Shown here one piece after another: positions 6,761 through 12,696 of a stretch of DNA of 14,528 nt. Within the stretch, counting starts at the first letter, position 1. Every line of letters starts with the position of its first letter. Under the pieces are notes generated by a model. That model was not told where the DNA came from and searched no databases. It saw nothing but the letters and a program-made list of their open reading frames with translations. A program made the translations under genes and the position numbers. The stretch is from Candidatus Sumerlaeota bacterium (GTDB lineage: Bacteria > Sumerlaeota > Sumerlaeia > JADFCT01): NCBI GenBank assembly GCA_026398575.1, contig JAPLSP010000196.1, positions 1 to 14,528 on the forward strand. Reading direction: 5' to 3'.

Positions 6761-7592
6761 CTTCCAAAACCTTGACCGTTCGCTTCATGGATGACGTCTG
6801 CCCTGCCAAAGTCATATCGGCTGGCTCGCCATTGATGATGCGCGTTTGGCCCGTCGAACGCGACACCGTCACGGTTCTTTTTTCCACTGTTCGCGTCTTC
6901 AACTTGATCCCTTCCTTCGAATCATCCCTCCCCTTTTCTTTTTCTTCGAGGATGATGATGGCGGGCGTCGCCGTGCCATTGGGATAAAATTCCAGGGTCA
7001 CCATGATGCCCTTCTCTGTCCGGCTGATCTGCTCGTCCCAAATCAGCACGTCGCCGAAATTGACTTCGTCGGCCAGGCGCCGCACCCGTTCGATGGCCGG
7101 CTTTACTTTGGCGCCCCGGTCGTGGCGCTCCAGGCGTTCCTTGTCGGACAACATCAAATCCAGCTGGTATTCGCCCTTCACGAAGTCCATCCGGACGGTG
7201 ATCGTCCGGTTATCAAAGACGGCCTGAGCGCGCGCGGCGCGAAACACCGACGCCAGATCGCGCGCCGAAGTTTCGATCTTGTTCATGCTGTACACGCTGC
7301 GCAGTGTTGGGATTGAAACCACCAGCATCAATCCCATGATCACGATCACGATGGCCATTTCCATGAAAGTGAATGCACGGGAACAGCAATGTAAATTGTA
7401 AAATGAGAAATGAGAGCGCAAATGTAAAATGAGAAATGAGAAATGAGAAATTGAAAATGAACCCGTCTTCCTTTGAAGCAAACTACAACGCGCAACGCGC
7501 GGCGGCGCCATCGTTCCGCCGGCCAAACCTGGCGCCCATCGAGCTTTATTTATTTGCCCCCGCTCGCTCATTTTACATTTCTCATTTCTCAT
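6756..7592 (-). CDS. gspH: GspH-like minor pseudopilin with extended leader
   Basis: The precursor is 278 residues. CSRA precedes FTFMEMAIVIVIMGLMLVVS, giving a predicted cut after Ala73 with Glu at +5. The mature part is about 205 residues. After the helix, the SARDLASVFRAARAQAVFDN segment and a VRMDFVKGEYQLDL strand pair match the GspH/FimT pattern rather than GspG, whose calcium-binding C terminus is not seen. In the family GspH links the tip complex to the GspG fibre. The start is uncertain: the ATG at 7592 is inside a heptamer array with no Shine-Dalgarno, ATGs at residues 8 and 28 are possible, and no ATG lies between the repeats and the cleavage site. The gene lies 46 bp after gspF. 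Confidence 0.87.
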   Translation of the reverse strand: MRNEKCKMSERGQINKARWAPGLAGGTMAPPRVARCSLLQRKTGSFSISHFSFLILHLRSHFSFYNLHCCSRAFTFMEMAIVIVIMGLMLVVSIPTLRSVYSMNKIETSARDLASVFRAARAQAVFDNRTITVRMDFVKGEYQLDLMLSDKERLERHDRGAKVKPAIERVRRLADEVNFGDVLIWDEQISRTEKGIMVTLEFYPNGTATPAIIILEEKEKGRDDSKEGIKLKTRTVEKRTVTVSRSTGQTRIINGEPADMTLAGQTSSMKRTVKVLEE

Positions 7593-7643
7593 TTTTCATT
7601 TTACATTCTGTTCGTCATTTCTCATTTTTCATTTTACATTATT
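7389..7643. repeat. Inverted heptamer-array element in the gspH leader
   Basis: The left arm (7389-7463) has ATGTAAA, TTGTAAA, ATGAGAA, ATGAGAG, a 5-bp break (7417-7421), then ATGTAAA, ATGAGAA x3, ATTGAAA, ATGAACC. The right arm (7569-7643) has CATTTTA, CATTTCT x2, CATTTTT, CATTTTA, CATTCTG, a 5-bp break (7611-7615), then CATTTCT, CATTTTT, CATTTTA, CATTATT. The unique core is 7464-7568. Bases 7426-7445 are the perfect reverse complement of 7576-7595 (20 bp). The first 41 bp of the right arm (7569-7609) are identical to 6684-6724 in the gspI element. The right end overlaps the gspF stop codon. Confidence 0.95.
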
Positions 7644-8853
7644 GCGCGGTTGGGTTGATTGTCAGAATCGGCAGCAGCATGGCGATCACGATGAAACCCA
7701 CCACCACGCCCATCGCCAGAATGATCAGCGGCTCGATCATCGCCGTCATGGTCTTGACCATGCGGTCGGCCTGCGATTCATACGAAGGGGCGATCTGCAG
7801 CAGCACGTCCGGCAGGCGCCCGGTTTCTTCGCCGATGGCGATCATATTGATGACGCCTGGCGGGAAGACTTTGCTCTTTTTCAGCGTTCCGGCCACGTTG
7901 GCGCCTTGCGTGATGTCGGCCGGCGCCTGCTCGATGGCCTCGCGGATGATATCGTTGGACGCCACGTCCTTGACGATTTCAAGCGCCTGCAGGATGGGCA
8001 CGCCGTTCTTGAGCATCTGCCCGAAGGTGCGCGCGAAGCGGCTGATCTCGCGCTTCAGGATCACCTCGCCCAGGATCGGCACCTTCAGGATAAAGCGGTG
8101 CGTCATGCGGCGGCCATCCTTGGATTTGGCGAAACGCCAGTAAAGCATTGCCGCGAGCGCCAGCGCCATCACCGCCAGATACCATCGCTGGCCCATGAAG
8201 TCGCTGAGCAGAATCATCACTTGCGTGATCGCCGGCAGGGTCTGGTGCATCTCGGTGTAGATGCTTGTGATCTTGGGCATGACGAACGACATCAGAAAAA
8301 TCACCACGGCCGTTCCGACAAACACCATCACGAGCGGATACGCCAGGGCCGACCGGATTTTGCCCTTCAATTCCTCTTCGAGTTCGGCGATGGCGGCCAG
8401 CTGCTGCAAAACTTCGGCCAGAAAGCCGCCGCGTTCGCCCGAGTGAATCAGCGCGACCGCCAGCTTCGGGAATATCTTGGAGTGTTTCTCCAACGCCTGG
8501 CCGAACGTGCTGCCGCCTTGAACGTCGGCTGCCACGGTCGAGATGATTTGCTGCAGCGAGGGATTGGGCGTCTGAGTGGCGACGATCTGCAGCGCCTTGA
8601 CCAGCGTGATGCCGGCGCTGATCAGGTCGGCCATCTGCCGGTAAAACTCGCAGATGTCGGGCGATTTGATGCGCCGCCCGAGCATGCCGCGGATGCCTTT
8701 GCCCTGGGACTTTTCCTTGACTTCATCCACTTTGATGGGGAAGTAGCCCATTCCCTGCAAGCGGGCCAGCGCCATTGCGCGGTTCTCAACGTCCATCGTG
8801 CCGGCAATCGGCTGGCCTTTTTGGTCTTTGGCTTGGTACTTGAAGAGAGACAT
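7639..8853 (-). CDS. gspF: GspF-like inner-membrane platform protein
   Basis: At 404 residues this matches the usual GspF/PilC length. An N-terminal SLFKYQAKDQKGQPIAGTMD stretch is typical. Two tandem T2SSF domains lie at about 66-190 and 268-390, each with the characteristic helical pattern (FYRQMADLISAGITLVKALQ and FARTFGQMLKNGVPILQALE). Membrane segments are predicted at about 172-194, 223-241 and 374-397. GspF is the polytopic core on which GspE is thought to act to add pseudopilin subunits. The ATG at 8853 fits the family start exactly, but the preceding bases (CCTAACCAACT) contain no Shine-Dalgarno and a G-rich heptamer array begins 10 bp upstream. The gene lies 177 bp after the gspC-like gene. 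Confidence 0.96.
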   Translation of the reverse strand: MSLFKYQAKDQKGQPIAGTMDVENRAMALARLQGMGYFPIKVDEVKEKSQGKGIRGMLGRRIKSPDICEFYRQMADLISAGITLVKALQIVATQTPNPSLQQIISTVAADVQGGSTFGQALEKHSKIFPKLAVALIHSGERGGFLAEVLQQLAAIAELEEELKGKIRSALAYPLVMVFVGTAVVIFLMSFVMPKITSIYTEMHQTLPAITQVMILLSDFMGQRWYLAVMALALAAMLYWRFAKSKDGRRMTHRFILKVPILGEVILKREISRFARTFGQMLKNGVPILQALEIVKDVASNDIIREAIEQAPADITQGANVAGTLKKSKVFPPGVINMIAIGEETGRLPDVLLQIAPSYESQADRMVKTMTAMIEPLIILAMGVVVGFIVIAMLLPILTINPTAQ

Positions 8854-8862
8854 AGTTGGTTA

Positions 8863-8943
8863 GGGGTCAGGGATCGGGGGTCAGGGGTCAGGGGTCGGGG
8901 GTCGGGGGTCGGGGATCGGGGGTCGGGGGTCGGGGTCGGGGGT
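8863..8943. repeat. G-rich heptamer array (GGGGTCG/GGGGTCA), G-quadruplex motif
   Basis: Ten units in register from 8863 to 8932 (GGGGTCA, GGGATCG, GGGGTCA x2, GGGGTCG x3, GGGATCG, GGGGTCG x2) are followed by GGGTCGGGGG. The plus strand has about eleven runs of three or more G separated by 2-4 bases, which meets the usual G-quadruplex pattern. It lies 10-90 bp upstream of the gspF start, on the template strand of the secretion operon. A short oppositely oriented match (13 bp) lies at 9673-9685, on the far side of the gspC-like gene. Confidence 0.95.
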
Positions 8944-8946
8944 CTG

Positions 8947-8982
8947 TCGGACGCGTCAGACCCGTCGGACGCGTCGGACCAG
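8947..8982. repeat. GC-rich 9-bp tandem repeat
   Basis: Four units, TCGGACGCG, TCAGACCCG, TCGGACGCG and TCGGACCAG, run in 9-bp register. This is the same family and orientation as the array at 3171-3203; 15 of 16 bases match between 3171-3186 and 8965-8980. It directly follows the G-rich heptamers in the gap between the gspC-like gene and gspF. Confidence 0.9.
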
Positions 8983-9030
8983 TCTGATCGCCTGCATTTT
9001 CCTCGCTCTTGGTTTCCAATTCCTTAAAAG

Positions 9031-9540
9031 CTAAAATGCTTTCAATTCCATGATCTGATCGCCGAACTTCAGTTGGATTACTTGCCGTTTATCGTCCAAG
9101 CCGATCACTTCAATTGCACATTCACGCCGGGCGAACTGAATCATACGCTGATCGCCCACCTTCAACGAAATCCATTCGTTTTTCTTCATCAGTTCAACAT
9201 CCGCCTTGCCTTTCCACACCGAGGCCAGCCGCCATCCCTCCGATTCCACTACCTGCTTGAGCGGCGGGGGCGGCGGGGGCGGTGGAGGGGTCGGCGTCGG
9301 CTTGGGCGTGGGAGTCGGTTTGGGGATAAGTGGTTCGAATAATGGCCTGGCCATCGTATCGGTGGAAATTTCATCACCATTCTCATTGGGCGCCGCATAT
9401 CCTGTTTTTGACGGTATTTCCGATGATTCGAGGAAAGCCAATTGCGCGACCGGCGCTTTGTTTGCCGCTTTTAGATTCAAGATGATAAGCGCGGCAATTC
9501 CAGCCAGAAGGATTCCTTGAGCAGGCAGCGTCATCTTCAT
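9031..9540 (-). CDS. gspC: Short GspC-like inner-membrane protein
   Basis: The 169-residue protein has a membrane segment at about 7-24, an acidic periplasmic stretch, the GspC-type motif ARPLFEPLIPKP (64-75), a Thr/Pro then Pro-only linker (75-93) and a small beta domain (about 97-166, with ISLKVGD and LKFGDQIMEL) resembling the homology region that in GspC contacts the secretin. The usual C-terminal PDZ or coiled-coil part is absent, so it is much shorter than typical GspC (about 270-300) and could equally be called a PilP-type lipoprotein-less linker. I chose the ATG at 9540 because AGGAAAGGAAG lies about six bases upstream and the membrane segment follows at once; the open frame extends upstream to 9633 only through repeat sequence. 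It sits between gspE and gspF, not at the head of the operon. Confidence 0.78.
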   Translation of the reverse strand: MKMTLPAQGILLAGIAALIILNLKAANKAPVAQLAFLESSEIPSKTGYAAPNENGDEISTDTMARPLFEPLIPKPTPTPKPTPTPPPPPPPPPLKQVVESEGWRLASVWKGKADVELMKKNEWISLKVGDQRMIQFARRECAIEVIGLDDKRQVIQLKFGDQIMELKAF

Positions 9541-9563
9541 CGGAATCTTCCTTTCCTCGGTTT

Positions 9564-9623
9564 GGCACGGACAGACACCGACCGGCACGGACAAACACAT
9601 ACCAACACGGACTGGCGTCGGCT
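9564..9623. repeat. Three-copy 20-bp direct repeat
   Basis: Imperfect 20-bp units begin at 9564, 9584 and 9604 (GGCACGGACA, GGCACGGACA, AACACGGACT at their starts). They lie just upstream of the gspC-like Shine-Dalgarno and are outside the chosen coding region. Confidence 0.8.
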
Positions 9624-9630
9624 TTCTTCG

Positions 9631-9675
9631 CATCTCCCCTCTCCGCGTCTCCCCTCTCCGCGTCTCCCCTCTCCC
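9631..9675. repeat. Three-copy 15-bp direct repeat (CGTCTCCCCTCTCCG)
   Basis: Units start at 9631 (CATCTCCCCTCTCCG), 9646 and 9661 in exact 15-bp register, with near-perfect identity. A CCCTGACCCCTGA stretch at 9673-9685 follows and is the reverse complement of part of the G-rich heptamer array at 8881-8893. Together with the 20-bp repeat this fills the gap between gspE and the gspC-like gene; no terminator is evident. Confidence 0.88.
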
Positions 9676-9689
9676 TGACCCCTGAAACC

Positions 9690-11411
9690 TTACACCACTC
9701 CGTGTTCGTCCTCCATGGTCACGCGCAGGACTTCATCAATGGTCGTGCGGCCTTCCTTGATCTTTTCCCAACCCAGCAGGCGCAACGGGCGCATGCCTTG
9801 GCCGACGGCGTATCGCTTCAGTTCGTACGCCGATTGGCGTTCGACGACCAAGCGCCGCAACTGCTCGTCCATCTTTACAATCTCGTAAATGGCGGTGCGG
9901 CCGCGATAGCCCGTGAAGCGGCAGCGGTCGCAGCCGGCGGCGCGATAGATCGTCTGCTTCGCCATATCGTCCTTGGTCAGGTTGACGCGTTCGACCACGC
10001 CCGGGGGAGCTTGGAACGGCTGCTTGCACGTGCACAGCGTTCGGACGAGACGTTGCGCCAGAATGCCGTTGACGGATGATGAAACCAGGAAGGGCTCGAT
10101 ATTCATGTCGAGCAGACGCGTCACCGATCCGCAGGCGTCGTTCGTGTGGATCGTCGAGAAGACCAGATGGCCCGTGAGCGCGGCGCGAATCGAAATCTGC
10201 GCCGTCTCTTCGTCGCGGATTTCGCCCACCATGATGATGTCCGGGTCCTGGCGCAGCAGCGTGCGCAGGATGTTGGCGAACGTCAGGCCGATCGAGGGAT
10301 TGACCTGCACCTGCGTGATGCCCTCCATCCGGTACTCGATGGGGTCCTCGACCGTGAATATTTTGTAGTCTATCTTGTTGATCTCCTTGAGCGCGGCATA
10401 GAGCGTCGTGGATTTGCCCGAGCCGGTCGGACCCGAAACCAGCAAGATGCCATGCGGGCGGGTGATCAGGTCGCGCAGGATTTCCAGATTGGCCGCATCG
10501 AACCCGAGGGCCAGGATGTTGACCAGGTCTTCGTCGCGGCTCAGGAGGCGGATGGCGATACTTTCGCCGTAAGGCGTCGGGATCGAAGAAACGCGAAGGT
10601 CGAATTCGCGCACGCCTTTCTTGATCTTGATCTTGCCGTCCTGCGGCAGGCGGCGTTCGGCGATGTTCATGTCGGCCATGATCTTGATGCGTGAAATAAT
10701 GGCCGATTGGAACTGCTTGATCGCGGGCGGCACGGCCACCTCGGACAAGACGCCGTCAATACGGTAGCGGATGCGCAGGCTTTTTTCCAGCGGCTCGACG
10801 TGGATGTCCGTCGCGCGCTCGGTGATGGACTCGGAGATGATCTGGTTGACGAAGCGCACAATCGAGGCGTCTTCGGCCATGCTCTCTTCGCCCACGTCCG
10901 ACACCGTGCTATCAATCACCGGCACGGCTTCGGATTCCTCCTTCGTATCCATCATGCGCTCCATGGTCTCGGCGCCGATGCCATAGTATTTTTTGATCGC
11001 TTCGTTGATTTCGGTGTGCGTGCTGACCACCGGCTCGATTTCCATCCGGAGGGCCAGCCGCAGATCGTCAATCGTGTGCATGTCCATCGGGTCCACCATC
11101 GCCACTTTGAGCGAGCCGTTCGATCGTTCGATGGGAATCACCTTGTAGCGCGTGACGATCTGCGCGGGGGCCATGGCGATCACTTCTTTGGGGATTTCCA
11201 TTTCGCTTGGCCGCAGGAATGGATAGTGCAACAGATCGGCCAGAGCCAATTGCACGTCGTCTTCGCTGACCATGGCCAGGCGCACCAGCACCTGGCTCAG
11301 CATCTCGCCCGTCGAGTGCGCTTCGCGGATCGCAGAGTCCAAGTTCGCCGGTTCGAGGAAACCATCCCGCACCAGAGCCTGCCCCAATTGTTGATCGGTA
11401 TTTCCCGCCAT
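9690..11411 (-). CDS. gspE: GspE-family secretion ATPase
   Basis: The 573-residue protein has an N-terminal MshEN-like region (about 8-145; LGQALVRDGFLEPANLDSAI), an N2 domain from about 180, and the RecA-like ATPase domain. Motifs seen are Walker A GPTGSGKSTT (327-336), Asp box VEDPIEYR (354-361), Walker B DPDIIMVGEIRD (389-400) and His box GHLVFSTIHTNDA (415-427). A zinc-binding Cys set follows as CTC (460, 462) and CDRC (494, 497); the first pair is CxC rather than the usual CxxC. The protein powers pseudopilus assembly from the cytoplasm, docking on GspL and GspF. I use the ATG at 11411, preceded by GGGAATAGCT, rather than a TTG four codons upstream. It is the first gene of the minus-strand cluster. 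PilB/MshE of a pilus is the main alternative; the GspH-M neighbours favour secretion. Confidence 0.95.
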   Translation of the reverse strand: MAGNTDQQLGQALVRDGFLEPANLDSAIREAHSTGEMLSQVLVRLAMVSEDDVQLALADLLHYPFLRPSEMEIPKEVIAMAPAQIVTRYKVIPIERSNGSLKVAMVDPMDMHTIDDLRLALRMEIEPVVSTHTEINEAIKKYYGIGAETMERMMDTKEESEAVPVIDSTVSDVGEESMAEDASIVRFVNQIISESITERATDIHVEPLEKSLRIRYRIDGVLSEVAVPPAIKQFQSAIISRIKIMADMNIAERRLPQDGKIKIKKGVREFDLRVSSIPTPYGESIAIRLLSRDEDLVNILALGFDAANLEILRDLITRPHGILLVSGPTGSGKSTTLYAALKEINKIDYKIFTVEDPIEYRMEGITQVQVNPSIGLTFANILRTLLRQDPDIIMVGEIRDEETAQISIRAALTGHLVFSTIHTNDACGSVTRLLDMNIEPFLVSSSVNGILAQRLVRTLCTCKQPFQAPPGVVERVNLTKDDMAKQTIYRAAGCDRCRFTGYRGRTAIYEIVKMDEQLRRLVVERQSAYELKRYAVGQGMRPLRLLGWEKIKEGRTTIDEVLRVTMEDEHGVV

Positions 11412-11460
11412 AGCTATTCCCAATTCATTTCACGAATGTATTTTTCCAAGCGCAATTATT

Positions 11461-11476
11461 CGCCAACTTCATGCCA
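11461..11476 (-). promoter_or_regulatory. Possible sigma-54 -24/-12 element upstream of gspE
   Basis: On the minus strand, 11476 to 11462 reads TGGCATG-N4-TGGC, with GG and GC at the expected 10-bp separation and one mismatch in the -12 TTGC. It would place the transcript start about 35-40 bp before the gspE ATG. Resemblance to the motif at 236-252 extends over about 30 bp. No upstream activator site was identified. Confidence 0.33.
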
Positions 11477-11646
11477 TAATTAATACTTGAAATCATTAGG
11501 CTTATATAATTGCAAAGCCGCATGAGATAGAGAAACCGCTATCCTGCAAATCGGGAAAGCGCGATTGAGGCTTTGATCGGATGAGGCGTCTTTTTGTTAT
11601 CATAGGGCGGCCCGCGAGCTAAAGCGAATAATTCCCAATTCCTCTA

Positions 11647-11676
11647 TTGCCCGGGGTCATTGGGTGAGTGTATGCT
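11647..11676 (+). promoter_or_regulatory. Weak candidate sigma-70 promoter for the HDOD operon
   Basis: TTGCCC (11647-11652) and TATGCT (11671-11676) are separated by 18 bp. Each matches four of six consensus positions. This is the best plus-strand pair I saw upstream of 11785, but it could be chance. Confidence 0.2.
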
Positions 11677-11784
11677 ATCGTCCCAATATCTGTTGAATGG
11701 TTGCGGCGCCGCATATTCGCCTGTTTTTTTCGCTTCTCCGGGCAGCCAGTCTTCTCAGGCTCGATGGGGCGGTAGAGGCTCGAT

Positions 11785-12654
11785 ATGATCAGTCAGGAAA
11801 TCATTGCCAAGCTATTTCAGCTTGAGGACTTGCCAACGCTGCCCGAGGTCATGGTCCGCATCCTGGAGACGATCGAAAACGACCGATCCTCCACCACCGA
11901 TCTGACGGAGATCATGGAATGCGATCAAGTGATTTCGGCGCGGGTTCTGCGCATGGCCAACTCGGCGTTTTATGGCTTGCCGCGCAGGGTGGACTCTATC
12001 CGCCGCGCGGTGGTGGCCATCGGTTTTGACGCCGTCAAGATGCTGGCGCTGGCCACGTCGGTGTTTGACGCCATATCCTTCAAAGGCCCCACGGCGTTTG
12101 ACGTCGAGGATTTTTGGATGCATGGTTTGGGCGCGGCCAAATCCGCGCAATGGATCGCCAAACGCCATGTCCGGGTGTCTTCCCCCGAGGCTTGTTTCAC
12201 CGCCGGCCTGATGCATGACATCGGCAAGTTGCTGCTGGCTTTGAGTTTGAAGGAGCGGTACAAGGATATCTGCGAGCAGGCGATCGGCGCCGGTCTGCCG
12301 CTGCGAACCGCCGAATTCGAGCGTTTGGGAACGGATCATGCCGAGGTCGGCGAATGGATCGGGCGGATGTGGAAGTTTCCGGAGACGATCACGGACGCGA
12401 TCGGCCATCAATACTCCGCTGCGTCTTATGACGGGCCTCATTGCTCGGAGGCGCGCATCGTCGCCTTGTCCGACGTCATCTCGCGGCTGGCGGGATTCGG
12501 TCTCGCGGGCGATCCCATGCCGCCGCACGATTGGGACAATCCCGAAAAGTTTTTGGGGCTGGATGGAAAAGCGGTGACCCAAATCGCCGATAGTATTAAA
12601 GGAACGGTTGAGGAAACGCGCAGCTTTCTGAATCTGATGCAGACGGCGGTATGA
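11785..12654 (+). CDS. HDOD-domain signalling protein
   Basis: This 289-residue soluble protein is almost entirely one HDOD domain, without a receiver or GGDEF partner. Family features include LPTLPEVMVRILETIENDRS (16-35), the ANSAFYGLPRRVDSIRRAV segment (58-76), WMHGLGAAKSAQWIA (111-125), AGLMHDIGKLLL (140-151), a DHAEVGEWIGRMWKFPETI stretch (184-202) and a following H208. Several HD-type residues are kept (H113, H144, D145, H185, H208), although HDOD proteins as a family are usually regarded as non-catalytic regulators. The ATG at 11785 follows GAGGCTCGAT, a good ribosome-binding site. It is 42 bp upstream of the histidine kinase and surely co-transcribed with it. HDOD proteins occur in chemotaxis, motility and stress signalling; the target here is unknown. 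Confidence 0.93.
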   Translation: MISQEIIAKLFQLEDLPTLPEVMVRILETIENDRSSTTDLTEIMECDQVISARVLRMANSAFYGLPRRVDSIRRAVVAIGFDAVKMLALATSVFDAISFKGPTAFDVEDFWMHGLGAAKSAQWIAKRHVRVSSPEACFTAGLMHDIGKLLLALSLKERYKDICEQAIGAGLPLRTAEFERLGTDHAEVGEWIGRMWKFPETITDAIGHQYSAASYDGPHCSEARIVALSDVISRLAGFGLAGDPMPPHDWDNPEKFLGLDGKAVTQIADSIKGTVEETRSFLNLMQTAV

Positions 12655-12696
12655 AGCGCTCTCCCAAAGCGCCGGCCGCCGCCCGAGGAATTGCCT

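Larger units (their letters stand above)
11412..11784. other. Divergent intergenic region between gspE and the HDOD gene
   Basis: This 373-bp stretch contains no supportable gene and, unlike the other large gaps, no heptamer array. The gspE-proximal half is AT-rich and carries a sigma-54-like motif and a TATAAT word (11505-11510, plus strand) without a correctly spaced -35. The other half is more GC-rich, with a GCGGCGCCGC palindrome near 11705 and a weak -35/-10 pair at 11647-11676. Promoters for both operons must lie here unless transcription enters from outside. Confidence 0.6.

Noticed and set aside
6756..7592. Calling this pseudopilin GspG
   Set aside because: The segment after the helix follows the GspH/FimT pattern and the C-terminal GspG calcium-site region is not seen.
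4618..7643. Heptamer elements as assembly artefacts
   Set aside because: Cores are distinct, arms keep exact register, and four reading frames remain open through them; an error would be expected to break at least one frame. Long reads would still be a useful control.
7642..9027. 461-residue plus-strand open frame antisense to gspF
   Set aside because: The protein is His/Arg/Asp-rich with a repeat-coded end, typical of the complement of a GC-rich gene, while gspF on the other strand is unmistakable.
10707..11483. 258-residue plus-strand frame antisense to gspE, and similar long antisense frames at 1385-2500 and 4873-6021
   Set aside because: They have shadow composition (His/Arg-rich) and overlap genes with clear motifs.
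11505..11510. TATAAT as the -10 of a plus-strand promoter
   Set aside because: The nearest TTGAAA is only 12 bp upstream, too close for a -35, and the word is 275 bp from the HDOD start.
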